NCBI GenBank assembly: GCA_012845835.1
Contig: JABAKD010000016.1
Location: forward strand, 16,013,625-16,077,624
Length of the DNA: 64,000 nucleotides
Source of the DNA: Undaria pinnatifida
Taxonomy: Eukaryota; Sar; Phaeophyceae; Laminariales; Alariaceae
Direction of reading: 5' to 3'
The position numbers and the translations under genes were made by a program. The notes beneath the pieces were generated by a model. That model was not told the DNA's origin. It saw nothing but the letters and a program-made list of their open reading frames with translations, and made no database searches. Positions 45,958-57,500 of this stretch are shown piece by piece. Position 1 is the first letter of the stretch, and the number at the start of each line of letters is the position of its first letter.

Positions 45958-47751
45958 GCCTCTTAATCTTATTATAGAGCTCACAAAACCTTGTACTCGT
46001 ACGAGCAGGCGCGTTTCCACATGATACCTGGTGCATGCTACATACGACGAACATGAAGCCTGTTGTTATTGCGCTGTAAATAACGTAAGCACCCGATGAC
46101 GTACGTGAAGGCGTAACATTACTGCATTTTGTGTTACGCTGTTGGAGTGCTTGCTTGTACCACGTTTAGGTAGTATGAGTTCTGCACATTGAACCGTTCT
46201 TTCTACCCATCGACATCCAGCACACCCAGTGTCCGAGGTGATTATTCCAGTATTCATCATAGTAGAGAGATACTGGTACGTACAAGCTTTGTGTCCACCA
46301 ACCACGAGACAAAGTGATACCAGCGGCACATCGCCAAATAAACGCGATTAGCCAGTACAATGCCAAACGTCTAAACCAATAGGGCGCTGAAGAGCAGCAG
46401 TAGACTTAATCCCGTCCGTAATATATATATATCTGTATTCTATCCTCCGGCGGATGGGGAAAAATGAAGTTTGAGCTCACCACATGTAAGCATCCGTTCG
46501 AATATCAACAACAACTATGCAACCAGAACGGGGGATTCCATCACATACAATGGCGGCGGGGACGCCGTGAGGGTTGACTGAGAAAATCAATACTTCGTGC
46601 ACGCACGCATACTGAACCTATGAAAAACGGTCCAGACAGAGTTGCCTATAGAGTATATAGACTACGTAAAACTATTCAATTACCGGTACGCAACAAATAT
46701 CGGTCGCCATTTCTTTCCTGAATCTCTTTAAGGCTCGTCTTGAAAATCGGGGCAAATTCTAAATCTAGAAGAGCGTGAAACAAAGTGGACGTGAGCTACG
46801 AGTGGCAGTCCCTATATACCAGACTCTTCCCACGGCGGAGTTGCCCCCAAAGCTGCAGAAAGCAAAACGCCGAGTCTACAACGGCTACATAACGGGGGGA
46901 ATCGCCTTCGTTCATCCTTGGATACATCCTCAGAGCAGATATCTACCCACTGAGACCTACGGCACAGCGGTACTACTGCGCGCGTTTCACCGCGTTTCAA
47001 GCATTTTTGGTGCGGGTTTCTCTCCATGGTCCACACTGCACACACCAACCATCCTATTCCCACCATTCACGAGAACACCAAAATATCAAAATATCAAATA
47101 TCAAAATACCAATATACCCATGCCGCCCGCCTTTTTTGACAGGTCGATGCCACCCGTAAAAGGTGTGTATAATACAATACGGTGGTCGGTGCCGACGCCA
47201 ATAAAAAAAACACGAGGTGCTGTAAGTACGGAAAACTCAGACAAGTGAAACCACGTCCATCTGCTCGCGGCGGGAACACGAGCCGTGTATACGACTTGGC
47301 ACAAACGTTCGATGCATACTGGTACTTGCCAACTGACAATATACACAGTCCTAGTAACCCCGATCGCCCGGGAAAGTTGTCGGAAATAAAAGTTACAGAC
47401 TGAGGAGTTTTTGTGCACCATCAACCATTTTGTCGAAGCTCGACCAAGCCGTATACACTACTGAAAGCGAAAACTTATAATTCGTCGTTTGGATTTTGAA
47501 CATGCCGAGCGGCTATGCCAATGCTGGGGCATGTTTATCGAGCCCCTGCGCCTCCACCTTTCATCGCGCCCAACCAACCATACCCTTTTCTCGCTCTCGC
47601 ATATTAATAGCCGTGGGGGCGGGCCTGAACTGTATCACAGCAGTCGGCATATATTACTGCAGCAGTAGGTTCAAGCTCCCTCCCGCCCGCTACACCACGC
47701 CCCCCCCCCTCCTTCCCATGCAGTGTGCCACATCAACAGCGATAGTCCAAA
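45958..47751. other. Intergenic region without recognised gene
   Basis: Contains an inverted relative (46,170-46,330) of the dispersed repeat at 30,262-30,395, an AT run near 46,420, and a short AAATATCA cluster near 47,083-47,110. The 157-codon + strand frame at 46,775-47,248 runs through this cluster, lacks any recognisable domain and is not called as a gene. Confidence 0.5.
46170..46330 (-). repeat. Dispersed repeat, inverted relative of 30,262-30,395
   Basis: On the minus strand it reads CGGACACTGGGTGTGCTGGA, TGTCGATGGGTAGAAAGAAC, GGTTCAATGTG. At 30,322-30,378 the + strand reads the same with few differences. Weaker similarity extends about 70 bases further ('tctcgtgg.ttg...accac'). Confidence 0.65.
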
Positions 47752-47919
47752 TCACATATTCCTCTCTTCCAGAGCCACCACAGCCGCTTCAATCTGATCC
47801 ATTGCTTCCATGAGCGTTGCGAGGGCCATATCATTAACCCGCTGGCACACTTCTTCCGTTTCGCTGGCAGACCACCCGCCAACGCCGGTCAGAGCGAAGA
47901 CCTCAGCGCCACCAGCAAC
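47752..47919 (-). CDS. Probable terminal exon of an unrecognised protein
   Basis: On the minus strand a pyrimidine-rich stretch ending ACGGTCCAG is followed by 56 codons to a stop: VAGGAEVFALTGVGGWSASE, TEEVCQRVNDMALATLMEAM, then DQIEAAVVALEERNM. The composition is that of an ordinary folded protein: a glycine-turn strand followed by a long amphipathic helix. Preceding exons were not found with confidence; a candidate at about 48,125-48,250 (LSGAARAAGIVGSSTNAHLA) ends in a weak donor. The family is not recognised. Confidence 0.4.
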   Translation of the reverse strand, partial: VAGGAEVFALTGVGGWSASETEEVCQRVNDMALATLMEAMDQIEAAVVALEERNM

Positions 47920-49482
47920 CTGGACCGTGAAAACCAGACCGATTCCAAACGGGGGGTGGATGAAAACAATCACAAAAGCACAGTACGCGACATCAATTAA
48001 CCCTACGTACGAGATTTCTTCTCACGGTTTAGGGGACAAACTACTTGGGATTAGAGTGGGAGCCTTTTCGCAGTAGTAGACGGCTTAATTGACTATTTCG
48101 GGACCCAGGTGCAGCGACCTGCAATACCTTGAGTGCGGTCTTATCTACCGGTTGGGAAGAGCGTGGAGAAGTGCAGCTATCAGCAAGATGCGCGTTTGTC
48201 GAGGATCCCACTATCCCGGCAGCCCGGGCTGCTCCGCTTAGCCGATGCTGCAACTGTCATTTTGAGCCAGGCTCAAATCATGATGTGAGGAAGGGCGTCC
48301 TGCACTAATTTCAGTGTAAAAAAAGTTTTTCTTAGTCTTGATGCAAACTTCGAGCCGAATTTTTTGAACTCCCAGTTTCTTACGGGCTGTCGCGTACTGT
48401 TTGAGAGTACGGCTGCGCCCAAGTACCAAATAAATTGTACATAAAACAACCGCATCGGGTGCTTGGTACACTGCTACTGCTGTCACCAATGTCGCACTTG
48501 AGGTTCATTATGTACGGACATAAATCACTGCCTGTACGCCTTAGACTACAGCAGTGATTCCTCCATAGTGCCCCTATGTGCCAGCCGGAAGTACCGGTAC
48601 TGTAGCGGCAACCAGCACTACTCCGCGTATTGCCACTACTGGTATTTTCCCACCTGTGCCAAACGATTTCACAGGCACTATAGCGGGCAACCGGCACTAA
48701 AGAGGGGCCACTACTGCTGTATATATACCTATACACGGAGAGGCTACATCTATTTAAAAGTGTAGCTTGCGGTGACTGCATTGTTTCTGAAACTTTCTCC
48801 TGGGTGGATTCAGACCGAGGCGTCAGTTGAATGCGTTTAAAAAAAACAATGCTTTTAATTAAAAGTAGCGTTGAACATTACCATCAATTCTAAAAATGAA
48901 ATAACAACGGGTCTACATAACGCATGCGTCAGCTGAGGCGAGAGATGTTCTAGGTCACGGAGAAAACCCTCCATTGATAAGTAAGTTTACTGAAGCACAG
49001 CAGTAAGAAGAAGAAATGAGCGAATCGATCTTATTTGGAACTCCTTACTCCATAGCGGGAAGCCAGTCGTGCCAGTCGTGACGAATCAAACAATATCAGG
49101 TAGTAGGAATCGGGGGGCAGGATATTTGCAACCGTCGTCACATTGTGTACGTTGATTCAGATGTTTGCATCTCGGTCGCCGGACAAAAAACAGGCTTTGG
49201 CCATCTCGAAAGGGGTCCTTTTTTTTTGGCGCCGTCAAAATTATCAACTCGCGTTCGCTCGAAAACACAGACGTGACCGACCGGTGGTGGCGCGGAGAAA
49301 AATGTCGCATTTTCTCCACAGCAAAACGTTACCGGGGAAACATATGGTCAACGCCACAATACCTCAACGACACACACAAGCGCGATGGACCAAGGAGAAA
49401 AAAAGATGTAAATACGTGGGTGTGTCGGGGGGGGGGTGTAGAGGGCGTGATTAGGGCTAACTAACTTGCTTTTCTCGTCTAT
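47920..49482. other. Region without recognised gene
   Basis: May hold earlier exons of the minus-strand gene ending at 47,752. Two imperfect units near 48,560-48,700 share 'gccag/caggcactatagcgggcaacc.gcacta'. Otherwise nothing convincing was seen. Confidence 0.4.
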
Positions 49483-50948
49483 TCAGCGTTCAACAAAATA
49501 AGGCACCACCCACCAATGTCGACAGCCGTCTCTCACCGTTGGATAGTCCGCGTGCAGGCGAAAGGAAGCCACGATGCCCACAGGCATAGTGATCGTAACC
49601 TCGCGGGAGTGGGCGCGGTATCCCACCAGATACCTTCGCCGCATGAGCCGCACGTGCTCACCACGCAGCGCGGCACACCTCGCGCGACTCATGGCCTCAC
49701 GTATGAGTACCCGCAGATTTCCGGGCGCGGGAATCGCATCGGCGTTGCTCACCAACTCCTCCAGCTCCGACGGCGTTATCAACGCCCCCACAACAGCGTT
49801 GTTTTGAGGAGGACACAACTGCGCAGACCGCAACCCCCCATCCGCAGAAGACACGGTGACCTCCATAACCTGGTCCGAACCTAGGTCCACCATCAGCTCC
49901 AGCCCCTCCACGCCCCCACCTCCATCCGTACCAAAAAGCAGTCTGTGAGAAATTCGAAAGCCTCCGATCTGTTCCAGGTTGGCCACGGTAACCCGGTACC
50001 ACTCGCCGATGTCACTTTTTTTTCTTACTTGTGTCTTTTCCTCTTCTACGACAAGGTCTAGCTGTGCCTCCGACATGTCAACGACGCCCACCAACGCCTC
50101 CGTTCCTTTGGCAGCGTCTGCTCTCCTCTTCGCGTCTGCTGCCGCTGCCGACGCCTCGGCTACCTCCTCCTCCCGTTCCAGCACGGCCACTTCTTGTTGC
50201 TGTACAGCGAAGGCCTCTCGCTGGGCGGCCAACTCCGCCACTAAGGCGGCCTTCCGCGCCTCACCCGCGGAAATAGTGTCCGCCAACTCTCCGAGAATTT
50301 GCTCGTTTTTGGAGTCGGCTTCCGTCAAGGACGTGTTTTTGTCAGTGTAGGGCACATCCAGCACAGAGATCCCGGCACCGGACGCGGGGTCTGCCTGAAG
50401 CTCAAGGTCCGCCAGTCGCTCGTGCAGGAGCGTTGCTTGCTCCACGACCCGCTTTGAGGCTGCCTGCAGTTGGACTTGCTCGGCGTGAATGCGGTCGGTG
50501 GTCTCATCCACCCGGCGTCGCCCGCGGGTGATCTCTGCTGTTCGGTCCCGTACGTCGTCTGCTCGGGGGGCGCGATGGACGGTGGTGGTGGTAAGGGAGG
50601 GGGGGGGGGTGAGGGTAGCTGCCGCAGCGACGGCGGTCGTGGAGGAGGGTTGGTTCCTGGTGCGTGAGAGCATCGCGACCGCAGATTGTTAAACCCTTCA
50701 GCTGATAGCATATCTAAACGGCAAGCCAGCGAGTGTCCGTGTGAGACACAAAAGGACAACTCGAGCAAGAGTACGGATTGCCGCTGGAGTGCACAGAATA
50801 AGAAGCAAAGCAGAGCTCACTCACTGTTGAGGTTGGGAGGAGCCAAAGGGTCGTCGTCTCTCGTGAGGTTCTCCAGCACAGAGGCTTGAAAGCAGGGTCG
50901 GAAGAACGAGTCGGCCGACTTCAGGAACCGCGTTTCAGCGTCAGCCAT
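49483..50948 (-). CDS. Coiled-coil protein with possible RWD-like C-terminus (kinetochore candidate), two exons
   Basis: Exon 1 is 50,821-50,948 (MADAETRFLKSADSFFRPCF...), with donor GA|GTGAGC. Exon 2 is 49,483-50,656, with acceptor CACCAG. Joined in phase they give 433 residues. The large exon is also open by itself from a Met at 50,673, so that shorter start is an alternative. After a Ser/Thr/Ala-rich stretch, residues of about 85-240 form long charged helices (TDRIHAEQVQLQAASKRVVE, AAQREAFAVQQQEVAVLERE) of coiled-coil type. The C-terminal 180 residues are globular, with WYRVTVANLEQIGGFRISHR, a strand-rich middle and FRLHADYP near the end. That layout, coiled coil then RWD-like domain with a 'YP', is seen in Spc24/Spc25, KNL1 and CENP-O/P kinetochore proteins. 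Assignment to one of them is a guess. Transcribed divergently from DHX37. Confidence 0.65.
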
Positions 50949-51584
50949 CGCCTCCGTTGCATCGGGGGCAGCATTTGACTCCAGCCGTAGCGCCGCCGGC
51001 GTCTGAGCGTCGAGTACCTGAGGGATTCTGGAAGGCGAGAAAAATGGGGGGGGGGGCGCGCGTGCATATCACGTGCTGAATATGAGGCTCTGTCGGCAAC
51101 CGGTTAACTCTGTAGAGAGGCCGCTGTTGAGTTGGCAAGGCAGGGCAAGGAGAGAGAGGCTGGAGCAGCGGCACGGTCAACAACGGCAGTGACGATGAAG
51201 CACGCAGCCAATGGGGACGTCGTCGCTGTGATACGTGTCTTATGTATTATACGTGATCCAATTCGAAGTTGGTCAATGCAGGTGGCACTTACGCTTGTAA
51301 TAGCTGCCGCAGCGTACCCGGCGTACAGCTAGAAGGCGGGGCCTCGTTCTTCACGGCAGTAGTCGCCATGGCGATGCTCCGGTGTGGGCGCGAGCTTGCG
51401 TCGTTCGCGCCAGGTCGACGACCCCCAAACCTCCAACGGCCAAACAAGAACGCCCTTCATCTGGTTCGGAAACCCCATTGAGGTTCCGCCGCATTGTTGA
51501 ATTTTGTGTTTTTCCTCCTCCTGGCCACCCGCTCTTCGTACGTCGCACCTTGCAGCTCGCAAGCGGCATTGCCACCGTGATCCC
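50949..51584. promoter_or_regulatory. Shared upstream region of a divergent gene pair
   Basis: 636 bases separate the start codons of the coiled-coil gene (-) and DHX37 (+). No TATA box at a convincing distance was found. A G-run at about 51,045-51,055 is the only notable tract. Both promoters and 5' UTRs must lie here unless an upstream noncoding exon exists. Confidence 0.5.
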
Positions 51585-54500
51585 ATGGCGCGACCCTCCA
51601 AGAAGAAAGGTAAGGGCCCCAAAAATGGTGGTGGTGGAAGATCTGGTTGTAGTGGTCGTGGTGGTGCGGCTTCTGTTCCAAGTGAAACTGCTACGAGTAC
51701 CGGCACCAACCTTCTCTCGGCTGAGTTGATGGCGGAGCTTGGAGGGGGTGACATAGCAAGAGCTGGCGGAGCTGTAGCGGTGACCGCAGGGCCGAGCAAG
51801 GGGAAAAAGAGGGGCCGGGGGGGAGAGGCGGGAGGAAAGGTGAGCAACGAGACCCGGGCGCTGGCCGCGACGATCAGCAAGAGCAAGGCCAAGAAACTTA
51901 AGCAGCTAGAGGACAAGAAGGTCAAAGACGGCCGGCGGGCTGAGCTGTACCTCAAGCTCGAAACCAACAGGATGTCGCAGCAGCAACTGTCCCTCCTCCA
52001 GTCATCCAAGACTATAAGCCAGAACCAGGACACCCTGCGGTCGAGGATTAAGCAAGCTGTTCAACGTGCCGTAGCTGGGATTGCTCTGGGTGAGGAGGTT
52101 GTAGCTGAGCTGGTGACCCACCCTCAGGTTGTTGCTGACATCGAGGAGACCCTGTCTCTCCCGGTCGGGGGCGCCATGGCAGCAGCTACGAGGAAGACTT
52201 CAGCTGCTGCAGCGGGCAAGGGTGGTGGTGGTGGTGGAAGAGGGGGCTTGGAGAGCACGGGAGGAAGAGGAGGAGGAGGGGGGGGGGGGGGGGGGGGGGG
52301 GTGCTGTTACCATGGTACGCCGGGAGGCACCGGCGGGAGGAGTCGGTGCCGAGGTCAGCAAGCTAGGCAGGTCTAGTTCATGCACCACGGCGCTCGCTCG
52401 TGGTGCGCCGCCGAAGCCGGTGCAAGTTTCGACCGTGAGCAGCAAACGCAGCGAAGGCGTCGGCAGCAGCGACAGCAGCAGTGTGGACAGCAGTCCTGGC
52501 GAGAGCGAGAGCGAGGGTGAGGGCGAAAGCAAGCCCAAGCGGGGGAGCAAAGCGACAAGGAAAGCCCCCGCCGCCGCCCCAGCAGCAGCAGCAGCAGCAA
52601 CAGCAGCAACAGCAGCAACAGCAGCAACAGCAGCCGATTCTCGGGGCGAAGCACACAAAAACAGCGCCTCTGTGACGGCAACACCGACGAGCAAGTTCGC
52701 CCCGGTGGAAAGAAAAAGCAACCGCCGTGATGGCGTGGGAGGGAAAAAAAACAAGGGAGCCCCGGACGCATGGACTGACGTCGCTGCTGCCGATTGGACA
52801 GCGGTGGCACCGATAGCGGGCCAGGCTGGAGCCGAAATCGCGCAGCAACAATGCTCCACGGAGAAGGAAGAGGGGGGCAACGCGACCGGCGGGGAGGGCG
52901 CTGCAGAGGCAACCACAACCAGCGGCAGCAGCTGGGCGGCCAAAATGATGTTCTCTTTGGCACACTTACCGACGAATGCAAGCGTGTCATCGTTTTCGAC
53001 GCGAACGAAACCCGCCTCTGCCATGCCGGCCACGACCAAAAAAGGCAAAGAAGGAAACACGCCGTCTGCCTCAGCGATGGACGACTCCGACGCCGAGGAG
53101 GACGATCGCGCTGAGGATGATGAAGCTGGTGCAAAGCCGGATGATACGGAAGCGGTGGCGTCGTACCCCCCGCCGCCCAGCTGGCTGGAAGGCAACGTCC
53201 CTGTCTATCACGCTGTAGAAACCCCGCTTCCTTCGGTCTCCGGGGATACCGGCGGCAGAGGTGGCGGTAAGGGTAGCGTTGGAGGGTCGGGTAAGAGCCT
53301 TCCGCGGCCCGAAAGGTGGGTGCCGGTGGTGCGGCCGGTTGAACTACAAGCCGCGCGCATGCAGCTCCCGGTTTGCGGCATGGAACAGGAGATCATGGAG
53401 GCCATCCACGACAATGACGCAGTCATCCTGTGCGGCGAGACGGGCTCTGGAAAGTCGACTCAAGTTCCTCAGTTCTTGTACGAGGCAGGTTATGCTGCGC
53501 ACGGGCTGATAGGTGTTACCCAGCCGCGGCGGGTCGCGGCGGTGGGTACGGCGGAGAGGGTCGCGGTAGAGTTAGGCACAAAGTGTGGGCGCGGCGGGGC
53601 GGTGGCGTACCAGATCAGGTATGACGCATCCGGGGTCGGGGAGAAGACCCGCGTGAAGTTTATGACGGATGGGGTGCTGCTGCAGGAGATAACCTCGGAC
53701 TTGCTCTTGCGGAAGTACAGCGTTGTGCTCTTGGACGAGGCGCACGAGAGGAACTTGAACACGGACGTTTTGTTGGGCATGCTGTCCAGGTCCATTCCGC
53801 TGAGGTGAGAGCGGGGACTTGGAAGACGGAGGGCCGGATGGGAAGACGATGCCCCCCCCCGTAAGGGTATGATCGAGGGGGGGGGGGGAGGGGGGTACTC
53901 GTTTGCGGCTTGCCTTAGTCATTTGACCGTTGACCACGCATCTATTTCGAGAAGGAGCACCGTTCCTACTCCTAATAGAAACACCTGCAACATATGGGCG
54001 CACGCTACGTTTCTTCCCTGTAGTCATCGTCATGCATACCCGTGGTCTTGAGACGCTGTACCCTCGCATCCCTACAATGCTAAAAGACGGATCACATCGG
54101 GCTTTCACCGGCCAGGCAGACATTGCCCTTATCAAGCGCGAAGCGACGTGAGGCGTTTTCTCGGGAGGATAGGAGCGATGCCCCCCCCGCCTCAGGCTAT
54201 CCTCGTGTACCGCCCGGGCAATGGAAACTGGGAATCCCAGGGCAGGAGGGAAACACACCTGGCATTTCTTTTTTGTCGCACCGATTGAGTATTTTGTTTT
54301 TTGGTTTTCGGTTTCAAAGTTCTTGGAGTATTTTGTGTTGTGTGTGTTTTCACCTGCCTCATTTGTGGCAGGGCGACCTTAGCCGCACCTCCGTCTGTAA
54401 CTACATTCATTGCCCGTTTTGACACTGCCAACGTGATCCCGCCCTAATTCCAACTAGTTGTCCCGAAAAACGTGGATGGGCTTCTAACGGGGAAGCCGCG

Positions 54501-57500
54501 TTAGTTTTTGGCTGTGCGAGACACCCGCGCCGCTGCATAGCAAATGCACCATCGTGGGGGGATATCGCTCCCCCTCCCTTCGCCTCCCAATTTGTTTCCG
54601 CGACCCAACTCACGCGCTATTCAAACTGTACTTTTGTGTGTTTGTGTAGGCGGCAAGTGGCGGAGGAGGAGCAAAGATCGTGGGAGATGCTCAGCGAGGA
54701 TCGCAAGAAGGCGGTCAAGGTGAGTCGATAATCACCCCCCTGGCGGTGACACATCCTTATTGTTTTTGTTATGTTTTTCCTGCGAGACATTTTTCGACTT
54801 CAGACTTATGGGAGCCTGTCCTGTGACCACGGACGAGATTACGGTGACGATGAACTAATGTGACAACAGCAAACAACGCATCGCGCATTTAGCGCATTTA
54901 GCGCATTTAGAACGTGTAGAGCGTTTAGAGCTGTTAACGCGACATGTGCTACGTAGAGGCGGCCAACTCGTCGATCTCGTCAGGCTTCGAGCCGGACCGC
55001 GTCGCCCGCATTGCGCAGCACGGCCTCACGGGAGGGGCTGTAAAGTAAGTCGGTTGATGGGACGCGTTCTGATTTTGGAATATTACCGTGTGTGGAAAGA
55101 AACTATTCGACACCTGACCCACCTCACCTAACGAAACACGCGTCTGGGGGCATTTTTCTTGGAGCTGGCGGGCCCTGGGGAAGACTGGAACACTGCGCGC
55201 CGCGATATGCACTCTGCTATTGCTGCCGTGGATAGAATGACAATTGGTATGATACGAGCGCGTGCAAAGGACAATCCAAGTTCAAAGACCGTTGTCTGAC
55301 GCCGCCCGTTTTGCTTTGTCGTGAGCGCTCTCTTCCCCCTCCCCCCCGGCGATTCATCACTCTCCCTTAATGCCTTTTCGCGCTGGGACCCCCCCCCGCT
55401 CCTTTCGCGCTGAAACCCCCCCTCCGCCATCACCTCCTTCTATCAGCCTCCGCTGCGGCCCCTGAAGCTGGTGATCATGTCTGCTACGCTTCGGGTGACC
55501 GACTTCACGGAGAATACGGCGCTGTTTCCGACACCACCGCCCGTGATCAGTGCTACGAGCCGGCAGCACCCTGTTACCGTGCACTTCAGCAAGCATACCG
55601 AGCTGTACGACTACCTCGGCGAGACCTTCAAGAAAGTTAGTTAATTTCGTCGCGCGCAAGTACGCCGAAAATTGGGTGACGTTAATGTTGGGTACACAGC
55701 ACGTACACGGCAAACTTGTTTGCATTGTTGGATACGGCGGCCGTGCTTTTTCCCATGGTTCGAAATATGCGGGTGGCGCGGCTTGGGGTTATAAGCGGCA
55801 TGTTTTTGGCGTGTGAGGCGAGGGGTGCGGGGGGCGCGTCCTGGGCTCATGAATGACGCGTTTTTTGGCGAGCAAGGCGAGAGGTTACGTGGGCGGGCTT
55901 GGGCATATGGGCGAAGTTTTGTTGGCGAGCGACGGAGTGTGTATTGAAGTCGGAGCTTCGCGCCGTGCAACTGCATACCTGGTACTACTGCTGTGCCCTG
56001 CGCGGGGATGTAGGAAGGCGAGTTCGCTTCTGTTGCGCACTGATGGTTGAATCACGTGTATTTGTGTTTGCTCGCGTTTTGTTTTGCGTTTTACGTTGCT
56101 CTCGTCCTCCAACCAGGTCTGCAAGGTGCACCAGCGGCTGCCGGAGGGCGGCGTCCTCGTGTTCCTCACCGGTAAACGCGAGATCGTGCACATGTGCGAC
56201 AAGCTCCGACGCGAGTTTCCCCTCCCCAAAGCTAGGGCCGGCCGCGGCGGCAAGAGCACGCGCGGTCGCCGCGTCGAGGAGGGTGGTTGCGGTGATGGCG
56301 ATGCACTCCCCGGAAGTGCCTTCCAGGGCGAAAAGAAAGCGAAGGATGACAGCGAAGACCGAGACAACGATGGGAAGGAGGAATATGGCAGTGAGGGTGG
56401 GGGTGAGGGTAGGGGTAAGGAGGGGGTGGAAGGGGGGGGGCGGGCGGGGAGCGAGGAGGGGGTCGGGGACGGGGTGGTAACGGCATCGGCAACGGAGAAG
56501 ATGCCGCGAGAGAAACCGAGAGAGACGGACAGAGAAGCCCTCCTGTACCGAGAGGCGGACGACGATGAGGAGGACGCCGCTCGTCTGGCGGACATGGAAG
56601 GAGGCAACGACGACGGCGACGGTAACGACAACGATAACGACAACGACAATAATAACGGTAAAGCGGCAGTCGGTGATAGCGTCGGTAGCGAAAAGCGACG
56701 AAACAGCGACCGCAACGGTGGCGGAGAAGGGGACGGGGAGCTGAGCAGCGGCAGCGAGGCCGAAGACGACGGAGATCACGAAGGCGTTTCTTCAAGCGGG
56801 AGGGAAAGCGGGGGTAGAGAGAGCGGTAACGCGCTACCCCCAGTGCACGTTGTGCCCCTCTACGCAATGCTGACCGCGGACGAGCAGGCGAAGGTGTTCC
56901 GCGCGCCGCCGGAGGGTCACCGGCTTATCGTCGTAGCGACGAACGTTGCGGAGACGAGTATCACCATCCCGGGCATCTCGTACGTTGTGGACTGTGGGCG
57001 GCAGAAGAGGAGGGTGGTTCAGCGCGGGAGCGGGATCAGCCAGTTCGAGGTCGGCTGGGTTTCGAAGGCTTCGGCCGACCAGCGGGCGGGGAGGGCGGGT
57101 CGAACTGGCCCGGGCCACTGTTACCGGTGAGCTATATGAGCTATATTAGCTCCCTCTCGCAGGGAAAATAGTACAGTGAATACGCGACAGCATCTAACAA
57201 ATGGGATTTATTTTTTGGAGGGGTCGAAATACTGCGCGAAGCATATCCCCCCAGTTCCCCAACCCCGACCCTGCCACCAACCCTAGCCTCAACCCCGACC
57301 CCACCCTACCCTAACCCTAACCCTTCCATGCCCCAATCTCAACCCCTACCACCATACCCCAGCCCTATCCCAATCCCAACCCTGACCCCCGTGCGGGCCA
57401 AACGCTCTCCATCAGCATTTTTATTATTCCCGCCGACCATACAGAGACTGTACGACAGCGCCCTGTACATCCAGACCCTTGAAACCTATGCAGGTCCGGC

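Noticed and set aside
46775-47248. 157-codon + strand frame
   Set aside because: No recognisable domain, passes through a short AT-rich repeat cluster, and both strands are open by chance.
47752-47919. Assignment of the terminal exon to a proteasome-assembly chaperone
   Set aside because: A loose resemblance came to mind, but no motif could be matched, so it is left unnamed.
52200-53195. 331-codon minus-strand frame
   Set aside because: Antisense shadow of DHX37 exon 1, caused by GC-rich and trinucleotide-repeat coding sequence.
55885-56867. Several long minus-strand frames (up to 276 codons)
   Set aside because: Antisense to DHX37 exon 4; Ser/Pro/Leu-rich as expected opposite an acidic, Gly-rich insert.
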